A DNA stretch of 64,000 nucleotides. Origin: Rhodospirillales bacterium 24-66-33. Its GTDB lineage: Bacteria > Pseudomonadota > Alphaproteobacteria > Reyranellales > Reyranellaceae. The stretch is taken from positions 62,001 to 126,000 of the forward strand of contig NCHQ01000012.1 in assembly GCA_002281855.1 (NCBI GenBank), written 5' to 3'. Shown here in pieces: positions 26,762 to 34,835 of the stretch. The first letter of the stretch is position 1. Each line of letters starts with the position of its first letter. The position numbers were made by a program, and so were the translations under genes. The notes beneath the pieces are model-generated. The model was not told the origin of the DNA. It searched no databases and worked only from the letters and a program-made list of their open reading frames with translations.

Positions 26762-28237
26762 ATGATCGACACCGCGATTTTCTTTTGCCTGGTCTTCGTG
26801 CTGCTGGGCATGGTGCCGACCCTCGCGACGTTCGCGCAGTTCCTGCTCGTCGGACTTCATGGCCGCTGGAACCACTACGCGAAGTGCGCCGACCACACGC
26901 CGCGCGTGGCCTTCGTGCTGCCGGCGTGGAACGAGGGCGGCGTGCTGGCCGCCAGCATCGATTCGCTGATGCACATCGATTATCCGGCCGGTGCGTGGCG
27001 CCTCTACATCGTCGACGACGCCAGCACGGACAACACGCCCGAGGTCATGCTCGGCAAGACGGCGCAGTACCCAGGATCGGTGTTCTACCTGCGGCGCGAA
27101 AAGGGTGGCCAGGGCAAGGCTCACACGCTGAACCACGGTATCCGCCAGATTCTCGCAGAGGACTGGGCCGAGGCCGTCATGATCATGGACGCCGATGTCC
27201 TGTTCGAACCGACGACCCTGCGGCGGATGGCACGGCATTTCGCCGACCCCGAAGTCGGCGGCGTCACCGCCTACATCAAGGAAGGCAGTCAACCCACCAG
27301 CCTTCTGTCGCGCTTCATCGCGTTCGAGTACGTGACGGCGCAGGCGGCGGCGCGACGGGCGCAGAACGTGGCCGGCGTAATTCCCTGCATGGCGGGCGGT
27401 GCGCAGCTCCACAGCCGCGAAAACCTGATCGCCATCGGCGGGCAGATCGACACCAGCACGCTGGCCGAGGACACCTACACCACCATCAAGACCCAGATCT
27501 GCGGCCGACGCGCCCTGTTCGACCCCAATGCCATTGTCTGGGCAGAGGAGCCCGACAGTCTGACGGCGCTGTGGAAGCAGCGACTGCGTTGGGGCCGCGG
27601 CAACCTGCAGATCACCATGGCCCTGCGCGACCTGTGGTTCCGGCCCCGCCGCAACCCCCAGTTCGGTAACGTAGCCTTCGGCGTGCTGTGGTTCAGCATT
27701 GCCCTGATGCCCGTGTTCATGATCCTGGGATCGGTCGGGCTGGTGGGCCTGTATTACCTCTGGCCACCATGGGCGCCTCTGGCCTTCAGCGTGCTGTGGG
27801 GCGTCAGCTTCGTCAGCTACCTGTTCCAGACGCTCTTTTCCTTTCTGATCGATCCTCAGACGGCGCGGCGCGCCTGGTTCGAAGGCATCGCCTTTCCAGG
27901 TCTGCTGTCGGTCGGCATCATGCTGATGGCCGTCCTGCGGCTCGCACCCTTCTCGGCCTCGGCCGAGTGGCCGGCGCCGGGCGGCTGGACCTGGAGCGAA
28001 GCCGGCGTCCTCGTCGTGCTGGGCTGGTCGGCCATTTCGACCTTGGCAGCGTGGGGGGTCTACCGTCTGGACCGGGCGGGCGTGCCCAAGCGCCTGCGCG
28101 ACGTCGCGCTCGTACTGGTCGGCTACGGTCCCCTGCTGTGCGCCATCTCGCTGGCCGCCATCGTCGGGCAACTCCGGAACGCCGATCTGAAATGGGACAA
28201 GACGGTAAAGTCGGGCAAGGCGAGGCTGCCGACATGA
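26762..28237 (+). CDS. Processive membrane glycosyltransferase, GT2 family (YaiP/PgaC/cellulose-synthase-like)
   Basis: A 491-aa inner-membrane polysaccharide synthase. After one N-terminal helix (residues 3-28) comes a GT-A domain with every GT2 processive motif: Asp86 in VDDAS, D143-x-D145 in MDAD, E236-D237 in AEDTYT, and QRLRW at 273-277. Four to five membrane helices follow (about 305-330, 338-360, 375-392, 412-432, 447-468) and would form the translocation channel. Expected role: polymerising a UDP-sugar and moving the chain across the membrane. The start is uncertain (ATG 26696 possible). It is the first gene of a six-gene operon with an outer-membrane export protein and a sugar deacetylase. 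Confidence 0.9.
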   Translation: MIDTAIFFCLVFVLLGMVPTLATFAQFLLVGLHGRWNHYAKCADHTPRVAFVLPAWNEGGVLAASIDSLMHIDYPAGAWRLYIVDDASTDNTPEVMLGKTAQYPGSVFYLRREKGGQGKAHTLNHGIRQILAEDWAEAVMIMDADVLFEPTTLRRMARHFADPEVGGVTAYIKEGSQPTSLLSRFIAFEYVTAQAAARRAQNVAGVIPCMAGGAQLHSRENLIAIGGQIDTSTLAEDTYTTIKTQICGRRALFDPNAIVWAEEPDSLTALWKQRLRWGRGNLQITMALRDLWFRPRRNPQFGNVAFGVLWFSIALMPVFMILGSVGLVGLYYLWPPWAPLAFSVLWGVSFVSYLFQTLFSFLIDPQTARRAWFEGIAFPGLLSVGIMLMAVLRLAPFSASAEWPAPGGWTWSEAGVLVVLGWSAISTLAAWGVYRLDRAGVPKRLRDVALVLVGYGPLLCAISLAAIVGQLRNADLKWDKTVKSGKARLPT

Positions 28238-28383
28238 CGGGCCCCGAAGCGCCTCCGCCCCGCCGTACCTTCGACAGATTGCAGGCCGAGGACATGGCCA
28301 ACGAGGTCCGCATCCTGTGGAGCGAGATCGCCGTCTGCGCTGTGCTGGCCCTGATGGTGGCAGTCTACCTGATTGTCGAATAG
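28234..28383 (+). CDS. 49-aa single-pass membrane protein of the exopolysaccharide-like operon
   Basis: A short frame whose ATG overlaps the synthase stop (ATGA), so it is almost certainly translated. The peptide has a Pro/Arg-rich N-terminus, a charged amphipathic part (FDRLQAEDMANEVRILWSE) and one C-terminal membrane helix (about residues 31-47) ending in YLIVE. Small membrane partners that stabilise or activate GT2 synthases are known, for example PgaD for PgaC. This peptide has one helix rather than two, and shows no homology I can recognise. A synthase accessory role is inferred from position only. Confidence 0.65.
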   Translation: MTGPEAPPPRRTFDRLQAEDMANEVRILWSEIAVCAVLALMVAVYLIVE

Positions 28384-28407
28384 GAAGGACGCGTCGAGGG
28401 ACAAAGT

Positions 28408-29736
28408 GTGAATTTTCGCAACATATTAAGCGTCCCGCTGCTGCTGGCTGCCTGCGACCTCCTGTCGACCGGGCCGTTCTCGGGGGCCTGGGCTCAACCT
28501 GCCTGCGATATCGACGAAGCGCAGCGCCTGTTCGGCCAGCAGCCGCGTCCCAATGCAACGATCGAACCGCTGCTGCAGGCCTGCGTGGCCGCGGGCGCGA
28601 CCGACTATCGGGTCTACATGTTCCTCGGCGTGATGGCGCGCGATGCCGGCGACCGCGAACGTGCAATCGGCTACCTGAAGAAAGCGCACGAGTTGGATCC
28701 GGCGGCACCCAATCCGGCGCTTGAGCTCGCCTTCACACTCGAAGAGAAGCACGCCGGCGAGGCTGCCAAGGTTTACGACGAAGTGCTGGCGCGCGATGCG
28801 GACAATCGCCCTGCCCTGCTGGGGCTGGCGCGCATCGACCGCGGACAGAACCGCCTCGACAAGGCGCGTGCGATCTACGAGCGGCTCCTGGCGGTCAATC
28901 CCAAGGATGCCGACGCGCTGAACGGGCTCGCCTGGCTGCAACTTGCGGACCGGAACCGTGTTGCGGGGCGCCAGGGATTCGAGCATGTGCTGACCCTCGC
29001 CCCGGACAACGAGGAGGCCAAGATCGGCCTGACCAAGAGCGAGAGCGTCTACCGCTACTCGTTGGACGTGAACGGCAATTTTGTCTCCACGGCGAGCGGG
29101 ACCGCCTGGGGCTTCGGGGCCACGGCGCTCCTCGGGTTCACCGCATTCGACACACTGGAGCTTGGCGAGACCCACTTTGGCAACGAAATCCAGACGCTGA
29201 CGGCGGTCGGCGTGGCCACTCTGCCGTCCGACGACATCCGCGTCGGCTGGCACCGGCTCGTCCCGCTCAGTTACGCCACCTCGCTGGTCTACGACTATCG
29301 AGGGCACAAGAGCCTGCCGACCGAACACTGGCTCGACGCCAGCGCCACCGTGTATCTCACCGACTCCCTGCGCTGGTTCGGCGGCTACCGACAGATGTTC
29401 GGTGCCACCCAGTGGGACGGGCGCCTGATTCGCACGGGGCTCAGCGCCTCGCTGTCGCCTTCCTGGGAAGTGAGTGCCACGGGGTACAATGCGGCGCAGG
29501 CCATCTTCAACAACTACCAGTCCATCTGGAGCTGGGTCGTCGACGTGACCTACTACGGCCCGCGCAATACCCTCGTGGTCGCCGGCGTCGGCTACAGCCC
29601 CACGATCAACAACCTCGACCTGCACGCGCGCACGATCCTGCCGGTCACGGACCGCATCGCGCTTCAGCTGGTGGGTGGCTACAACTCCCTCAACCTCGAC
29701 ACGCGCGTGACGGCGGGTCTTCGCTTCACCTGGTAG
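28408..29736 (+). CDS. TPR + outer-membrane beta-barrel protein (YaiO-like)
   Basis: A 442-aa envelope protein with a signal sequence of about 29 residues (cleavage after GAWA; a LAAC at 13-16 could mimic a lipobox), TPR repeats over about residues 60-215 (RAIGYLKKAHELDPAAP, KARAIYERLLAVNPKDA) and a C-terminal beta-barrel of alternating aromatic strands ending in RFTW, a typical terminal barrel signature. TPR plus barrel is the architecture of secretins for exopolysaccharides (PgaA, BcsC), and the barrel length fits the YaiO family. The GTG start at 28408 lies 25 bases after the small membrane gene. Role inferred: export of the operon's glycan. Confidence 0.8.
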   Translation: MNFRNILSVPLLLAACDLLSTGPFSGAWAQPACDIDEAQRLFGQQPRPNATIEPLLQACVAAGATDYRVYMFLGVMARDAGDRERAIGYLKKAHELDPAAPNPALELAFTLEEKHAGEAAKVYDEVLARDADNRPALLGLARIDRGQNRLDKARAIYERLLAVNPKDADALNGLAWLQLADRNRVAGRQGFEHVLTLAPDNEEAKIGLTKSESVYRYSLDVNGNFVSTASGTAWGFGATALLGFTAFDTLELGETHFGNEIQTLTAVGVATLPSDDIRVGWHRLVPLSYATSLVYDYRGHKSLPTEHWLDASATVYLTDSLRWFGGYRQMFGATQWDGRLIRTGLSASLSPSWEVSATGYNAAQAIFNNYQSIWSWVVDVTYYGPRNTLVVAGVGYSPTINNLDLHARTILPVTDRIALQLVGGYNSLNLDTRVTAGLRFTW

Positions 29737-29740
29737 CACC

Positions 29741-30859
29741 ATGCCAATCGACAAGCAGACGGAACGAACCCAGCCGCGACTGAACGTCGTCACCACGGCG
29801 GCAGAACAACCGCTGAGCATCCTGTTGGTGGACAGCGACGAAACCTCCTTCCACAAGGCCCGGCACATCCTCAAGGGCTTGCCGATCGCAAGCCTGAAGT
29901 TCGCGACCGACACGAAGGCGGCCTCCGACATGGCGGCAGCCGAGCACTTCGACCTCGTGGTCGTCGATCCGGTCGTCCCGGGCGGCTTCGACCTGTTGAA
30001 GGAAATCAAGGACAAGTACCGTTGGGTCGCCACCCTGGTGGCAACGGCCAACCAGACCCCGTCCTTCATGCGCCAAGCCGTCAAATGCCGGATCGACGGA
30101 TTGCTGTTCAGGCCGATGACGTCCGAGGAGTTCGTCGAGCAGGTCCTGCTGCTGGCCAGGGCCGTGAACGTGCGCCGCCAGCGCCAACAGAAGCGCGTGC
30201 TGGCGATCGGCGCTCATCCTGACGACGTCGAGATCGGCTGCGGCGGAACGCTCGCCCGGCATCGCGCCAAGGGCGACGTACTGAACATCCTCACGCTCTC
30301 GCGCGGCGCGGCGGGCGGCGACGTCAACGTCCGGATGGCCGAGGCCTACCGCGCCGCCGACCTTCTCGGCGCGAAACTGCATCTGGCCAACCTGCGCGAT
30401 ACGCATATCAGCGAGGGGGGAAAGACGATCGAGATCATCGAGACCGCGGTCCGCGAGGTCCGACCGACGCACGTCTACACCCATTGCTCGGAGGACACGC
30501 ATCAGGATCATCGAGCCGCCCATGCCGCCAGTCTGGTGGCGACGCGCGACGTTCCCAACGTGTATTGCTACCAGTCACCCTCCTCGACGGTAGACTTCAG
30601 CCCCCAGCGGTTCGTCGATATCACCCCTTTCATCAAGCAGAAGGTCAAGGCGATCGACGCCTACCACAGCCAGGTCGAACGCATGGAGTCGATCCAGAAC
30701 GATTTGATCGTGGCGACCGCGCGCTATTGGGGCCGCTTTGCCGGCCATGTTCTGGCCGAACCCCTCAAAGTCATCCGCGAACGTACCGGCGACATCTCTC
30801 GCGCCCCCGAGGACGAGCAGTCGGCGTCGAATCCCATGCTGGCTGCGAATCAGGAGTAG
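29741..30859 (+). CDS. Response-regulator receiver fused to PIG-L/LmbE deacetylase
   Basis: A 372-aa cytoplasmic fusion. Residues 25-145 form a CheY-like receiver: acidic pair in LLVDSDE, phosphoacceptor Asp76 in VVVDPVVPGG and Thr in VATAN, but the usual Lys is Arg124 (FRP). Residues 152-350 form a PIG-L/LmbE zinc deacetylase with AHPDDVE (159-164) and the later EDTHQDHR (251-258). Such enzymes remove acetyl groups from GlcNAc-containing molecules. It starts 4 bases after the barrel gene. The fusion implies that glycan or precursor deacetylation responds to a phosphorelay; no kinase is nearby. Confidence 0.85.
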   Translation: MPIDKQTERTQPRLNVVTTAAEQPLSILLVDSDETSFHKARHILKGLPIASLKFATDTKAASDMAAAEHFDLVVVDPVVPGGFDLLKEIKDKYRWVATLVATANQTPSFMRQAVKCRIDGLLFRPMTSEEFVEQVLLLARAVNVRRQRQQKRVLAIGAHPDDVEIGCGGTLARHRAKGDVLNILTLSRGAAGGDVNVRMAEAYRAADLLGAKLHLANLRDTHISEGGKTIEIIETAVREVRPTHVYTHCSEDTHQDHRAAHAASLVATRDVPNVYCYQSPSSTVDFSPQRFVDITPFIKQKVKAIDAYHSQVERMESIQNDLIVATARYWGRFAGHVLAEPLKVIRERTGDISRAPEDEQSASNPMLAANQE

Positions 30860-30862
30860 TGG

Positions 30863-31834
30863 ATGCGCATCCTGATCACCGGCGCGGGCGGCGCGGCGGC
30901 CATCAGCGTCTGGAAGAGCCTGGGAGCCGGCCACGAGCTGCACATGGCCGACATGGATCCTCTTGCCGCCGGGCTCTATCTCGTTCCCGAGGCCCAGCGC
31001 CTGATCATCCCCCGCGGCGACGATCCCCGGCTGGTCGACGTCCTGCAGGACGCCTGCCGGGCGCGCGGCATCGAGATGCTCCTGCCCACCGTCGACTCCG
31101 AACTCTTTCCGGTCGCCATGGCGCGCGAGAGGTTCGAGGCTGCGGGCGTCTCCCTTCCCATCTCTCCGGCCGAGTGCCTGCGTCTGTGCCGCGACAAGCA
31201 GCTGCTGCTCGACCGCGTCAAGGGCGAGGTGCCGGTGCCCGCCTTCGAGCCCTTGACGCAGGAGGCGGCAGATCGCGTCGATGCCTTCCCCCGCTTCGTC
31301 AAGCCACGGGTCGGCGCCGGTTCGCGCGGTGTCGCCAAGATCGTGCGCCGCGAGGATCTCGCCCAGCAGCCCAAGGATGGCTCGGTCCTGCTGCAGGAGT
31401 ACCTGCCGGGCGAGGAATACTCGGTCGACGTCTATGTGCGGCGTGACGGCGTCGTCGTGGCTGCCGTCCCGCGCGAGCGCATGAAGGTCGACTCCGGAAT
31501 CGCGGTGGCCTCCCGCACCGTCAATGTACCGGAAGTCATTCGATCCGCGAGAAGGACCGCGGAAATCATCGGCATTCGCGGCATCGCCAACGTCCAGTTC
31601 AAGCGCGCAGCCGACGGCGTATTCAAGCTGCTCGAAGTCAACCCGCGCTTCCCCGGAACCCTGCCGCTGACGATTGCAGCCGGTATCGACATGCCCAGGC
31701 TGATGGTCGACGAGGCGATGGGCAGGCCTTTGCCGGACAAACTCATGCCCTTCGAAGAACTGATGGTCGTGCGGTATTGGACCGAGCGCTATTTCGATCC
31801 CAGGGAGTGGAAGGCGCTGTGCCGCCCGCAGTGA
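30863..31834 (+). CDS. ATP-grasp ligase (CarB/PylC-like)
   Basis: A 323-aa ATP-grasp enzyme, forming an amide or similar bond through an acyl-phosphate. A Rossmann-like N-terminal part opens RILITGAGGAAAISVW; the ATP-binding core has FVKPRVGAGSRGV (Lys147, Gly-rich loop) and LLQEYLPGEEYSVDVY; the magnesium site is in LLEVNPRFPG (Glu258, Asn260). It is related to the large-subunit half of carbamoyl-phosphate synthase and to stand-alone amino-acid ligases. It begins 3 bases after the deacetylase gene with an AGGAG site, so the two are made together. Linking an acyl group to a freed amine is an attractive but unproven role. Confidence 0.85.
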   Translation: MRILITGAGGAAAISVWKSLGAGHELHMADMDPLAAGLYLVPEAQRLIIPRGDDPRLVDVLQDACRARGIEMLLPTVDSELFPVAMARERFEAAGVSLPISPAECLRLCRDKQLLLDRVKGEVPVPAFEPLTQEAADRVDAFPRFVKPRVGAGSRGVAKIVRREDLAQQPKDGSVLLQEYLPGEEYSVDVYVRRDGVVVAAVPRERMKVDSGIAVASRTVNVPEVIRSARRTAEIIGIRGIANVQFKRAADGVFKLLEVNPRFPGTLPLTIAAGIDMPRLMVDEAMGRPLPDKLMPFEELMVVRYWTERYFDPREWKALCRPQ

Positions 31835-32418
31835 CCTGGCTCGTCCGCCACGCTCAAAGCACGTCGAATGCCGGTCTGCCGGCGATCGGGCATGGCGAGG
31901 TGCCGCTGACGGCGCTGGGGCACGAGCAGGCGCGCGAAGTCGCCCGCCGCGTCGAGCGGCGGCCCGACTTGCTGATCGTGTCACCGTTCCTGCGGGCACA
32001 GGCAACAGCCGACCCGATCCGCGCACGCTGGCCTTCGGTGCCTTGTGAAGTCTGGCCCATCCAGGAACTCACCTATCTGAGCCCGGCGCGATGCAACGGC
32101 ACGACCGCCGATAGGCGCCGCCCGTGGATCGAGGCGTATTGGCGACGCTGCGATCCGGACTACCGGGATGGGCCGGATGCCGAGTCGTTCAGCAGCTTCA
32201 TGGACAGGTTGGGCGACTTTCATCGCCGTCTGCAGGCACTCGAGGTGGATTTCGTGATCGCCGTGGGGCACGGCCAGTTCTTCCGCGCCTATCTGATGGC
32301 GCTCGCCGAAGGCTTCACGAGATCAGCGGACTGGATGAGACGGTACAGGGCGGCGGAAACCGCCCAGCCGATGACCAATGGTGGAATCGTGGAACTGACG
32401 CGCGAGGCGCGCGCCTAG
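31819..32418 (+). CDS. Histidine phosphatase (phosphoglycerate mutase-like) family protein
   Basis: A 199-aa protein of the histidine phosphatase superfamily. The catalytic His is in LVRHAQSTSNAG, the second Arg in SPFLRAQATA and the second His in AVGHGQFFR. Relatives dephosphorylate sugar phosphates, phospho-amino acids or proteins such as SixA substrates. Start candidates are GTG 31819 (GGAAGG site) and GTG 31831, which overlaps the ATP-grasp stop as GTGA. It is the last gene of the operon. It may remove phosphate from a sugar intermediate or from a phosphorelay protein; neither can be decided here. Confidence 0.83.
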   Translation: MPPAVTWLVRHAQSTSNAGLPAIGHGEVPLTALGHEQAREVARRVERRPDLLIVSPFLRAQATADPIRARWPSVPCEVWPIQELTYLSPARCNGTTADRRRPWIEAYWRRCDPDYRDGPDAESFSSFMDRLGDFHRRLQALEVDFVIAVGHGQFFRAYLMALAEGFTRSADWMRRYRAAETAQPMTNGGIVELTREARA

Positions 32419-32445
32419 GGCCGCGAGCGTCTCCGCCCGCGGCCC
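32418..32445. terminator. Hairpin between convergent operons
   Basis: GGGCCGCG (32418-32425) pairs with CGCGGCCC (32438-32445) around a 12-base loop, in the 41-base gap between the convergent phosphatase and multifunctional enzyme stops. No T run follows on either side, so it is at best a weak or Rho-assisted bidirectional end. Confidence 0.45.
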
Positions 32446-32459
32446 CAAGACGATGGACG

Positions 32460-34709
32460 CTACGCCGCCTTCGCGGGCTGGTACTTGCCGTAGAAGCTTT
32501 CGCCCTTGGCGGCCATGTCGCGCAGCAGCTTCGGCACCTCGAACTGGGCGCCGTACTTCTTGGCGAACTCGTCGCACTCGGCGACGAACGTCTTGATGCC
32601 GACCTGGTCGATCAGGCTGATCGCCCCGCCGGTCTGCGGCGCGAAGCCCAGGCCCATGATCGAGCCGACGTCGCCGTCCTGCGGGTTGGTCAGCACGTTG
32701 CTCTCGAGGCAGCGCGCGGTGTCGACCGCCTGCACGTAGAGCAGACGCTTCTTGATCTCGTCCTCCTTGGCGCGCTTGTCCTCGCCCTCGCCGTAGAGCA
32801 GCGCCGGATCGGCCGGGAAGTACTTCTCGAGTTCCGGCCACAGGCGCTTCTTGCCGTCCGCCGGATACTCGTAGAAGCCCTTGCCGTTCTTGCGGCCGAA
32901 GCGCTCCAGCTTCTTGACCATCAGCTCGAGGATGTCCTCGGTGCCGGCGCCTTCGAACTTCTGACCAGACGCCTCGGCGTCGCGCCGGGTCTGGTCCATG
33001 ATCTTCCACGACAGGTCGATGGCGACCTCGTCGTTGAGCGACAGCGGGCCGACCGGCATGCCGGCATAGCGCGCGCAGTTCTCGATCATCGCGGCCGGGA
33101 TGCCCTCCTTCAGCATGCGATGGCCTTCGCTGATGAAGGCGCCGCAGACGCGGGAGGTGAAGAAGCCGCGGCTGTCGTTCACGACGATCGGCGTCTTGCG
33201 GATCTTCTGGACGTAGTCGAGCGCCCGCGCGAGCGTCTCCTGCGAGGTCTTCTGGCCGACGATGATCTCGACCAGCGGCATCTTCTCGACCGGCGAGAAG
33301 AAGTGCAGGCCGATGAACTGGTCCGGCCGCGACGAGGCTTCGGCGAGGCCGGTGATCGGGAGCGTCGAGGTGTTCGACGCGAACACCGCGGTCTTCGGCA
33401 GCGCGGCCTCGGCCTTCTTGGTGGCCTCGGCCTTCACTTCGCGGTTCTCGAACACCGCCTCGATGACGAGGTCGCAGTCCTTGAGCGCGCCGAAGTCCGG
33501 CGTCGCCGTGACCTTCGCCAGCATCGCGTCGGCCTTCGCCTGGTCGAAGCGCTTGCGCTTCACCAGCTTGGCGAGTTCGTCGGCGATATGCGCCTTGCCC
33601 TTGTCGGCCGCCGCCTGGTCACGGTCGATCAGCACGATGTCGAGGCCGGCCTGCACCGAAACGGTGGCGATGCCGGCGCCCATCAGGCCGGCGCCCAGCA
33701 CGCCGATCTTCTTGTAGTCCTGCTTCGGCACGCCCTTAGGCCGGCGCACCAGCTTGTTGGCTTCCTGCAGCCCGAAGAACAGCGTGCGGATCATGCTCTT
33801 GGCGACCGGATCGCGCAGCAGCGAGACGAAGTAGCGGGTCTCGACCTTGAGCGCGGCGTCGAACGGAAGCTGCAGGCCTTCGTAGACGCAGCTCAGGATC
33901 GCCTTCGGCGCCGGATAGACGCCGTTGGTCTTGCCGCGCACCATGGCGCTGCCGCCGATGAAGGTCATGACGCCCGGCGGGCTCCACACCTGGCCGCCGG
34001 GGAAACCCGGCGTCTTGAAGCCCTTGCGGTCCCACGGCTGCACGGCACGGCCGTCGATCGCCTTGGCGCCCTTGCCGGCATATTCCGGCACGACCTGTTC
34101 GGTCGCCGGCGCCATCAGCCAGGCCTTGGCGCGGGCCAGCAGCTCGCCCGCCGGCACGACCTCGTGGATGAGACCGAGGCTCTTGGCAGCATCGACCGTG
34201 AGGTCCTTGCCTTCGAGCAGGATGGGCGCGGCGTTCTGCACGCCGATCAGGCGCGGAATGCGCTGCGTGCCGCCGCCGCCCGGCAGCAGGCCGATCTTCA
34301 CCTCGGGCTGGCCGACCTTGGTCTTCGGGTTGGCCGAGGCGAGGCGGTAGTGGGTGGCCAGGCAGATTTCGAAGCCGCCGCCCAGCGCCGTGCCGTTGAT
34401 CGCCGCCACGATCGGCTTGCCGCCGGTCTCCTGGCGGCGAAACATCTTCTGCAGCTGGCTGAACTGTTCCATCAGCTTCGACGCGTCGGACGTGTCGAGG
34501 CCCAGGATCATCTCGAGATCGGCGCCGGCGATGAAGCTGTCCTTGCCCGACGTGATGATGATGCCCTTGACCTTCTCGTCCTTCAGGGCGGTCTCGAGCG
34601 CGCCGGCATAGGCCGTCATCGAGGCCTCGTTCAGCACGTTCATCGCGCGGTTCGGCATGTCCCAGGTGATGGTGGCGATGCCGTCGCTGTCGACGTTGTA
34701 GTTGATCAT
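32460..34709 (-). CDS. Fatty-acid oxidation complex alpha subunit (enoyl-CoA hydratase/3-hydroxyacyl-CoA dehydrogenase, FadB/FadJ-like)
   Basis: A 749-aa two-function beta-oxidation enzyme. The N-terminal crotonase domain (1 to about 190) has the oxyanion GTALGGGFEIC with the first catalytic Glu, and VGQPEVKIGLLPG with the second. The middle dehydrogenase domain has GAGLMGAGIA for NAD and the catalytic His in LHFFSPVEKMPLVEI, followed by two helical C-terminal domains. Start ATG 34709 has a GGAGA site. Thiolase, acyl-CoA dehydrogenase and this gene run in one direction, separated by repeat elements, and form a complete beta-oxidation spiral. Confidence 0.94.
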   Translation of the reverse strand: MINYNVDSDGIATITWDMPNRAMNVLNEASMTAYAGALETALKDEKVKGIIITSGKDSFIAGADLEMILGLDTSDASKLMEQFSQLQKMFRRQETGGKPIVAAINGTALGGGFEICLATHYRLASANPKTKVGQPEVKIGLLPGGGGTQRIPRLIGVQNAAPILLEGKDLTVDAAKSLGLIHEVVPAGELLARAKAWLMAPATEQVVPEYAGKGAKAIDGRAVQPWDRKGFKTPGFPGGQVWSPPGVMTFIGGSAMVRGKTNGVYPAPKAILSCVYEGLQLPFDAALKVETRYFVSLLRDPVAKSMIRTLFFGLQEANKLVRRPKGVPKQDYKKIGVLGAGLMGAGIATVSVQAGLDIVLIDRDQAAADKGKAHIADELAKLVKRKRFDQAKADAMLAKVTATPDFGALKDCDLVIEAVFENREVKAEATKKAEAALPKTAVFASNTSTLPITGLAEASSRPDQFIGLHFFSPVEKMPLVEIIVGQKTSQETLARALDYVQKIRKTPIVVNDSRGFFTSRVCGAFISEGHRMLKEGIPAAMIENCARYAGMPVGPLSLNDEVAIDLSWKIMDQTRRDAEASGQKFEGAGTEDILELMVKKLERFGRKNGKGFYEYPADGKKRLWPELEKYFPADPALLYGEGEDKRAKEDEIKKRLLYVQAVDTARCLESNVLTNPQDGDVGSIMGLGFAPQTGGAISLIDQVGIKTFVAECDEFAKKYGAQFEVPKLLRDMAAKGESFYGKYQPAKAA

Positions 34710-34735
34710 TTGTCGTTCTCCATAGCTTGGAGCCT

Positions 34736-34829
34736 TGGTCGTCCTGAGCAAAGCGAAGGACCTTGCCTCGCTCCAAAGGACTCCACTGGCATTGGCGTTA
34801 GATCCTTCGGCTACGCCTCAGGATGACAA
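34736..34829. repeat. REP-like element family B, diverged copy
   Basis: A stretch opening GTCGTCCTGAGCAAAGCGAAGGAC-like and closing with GATCCTTCGGCTACGCCTCAGGATGA-like sequence, the two ends being imperfect inverted repeats. The type (CCTGAG/CTCAGG ends) is shared with 36085-36194 and 63778-63887. It fills the gap between the thiolase and fadB-like genes. Confidence 0.65.
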
Positions 34830-34835
34830 AAACCC

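Noticed and set aside
26687..28708. A 673-codon minus-strand frame across the GT2 synthase
   Set aside because: The GT2 motifs and operon spacing prove the plus strand. The antisense frame is low-complexity Arg/Gln/His-rich and crosses gene borders.
28426..30084. A 552-codon minus-strand frame across the barrel and receiver genes
   Set aside because: Both plus-strand proteins have clear signal, TPR, barrel and receiver features; the antisense frame spans two unrelated genes.
32124..34826. A 900-codon open frame on the plus strand antisense to the fadB-like gene
   Set aside because: The minus strand encodes a complete, motif-rich beta-oxidation enzyme over the same bases. The antisense frame has no recognisable domain and its Arg/His/Leu-rich make-up is typical of GC-rich shadow frames.
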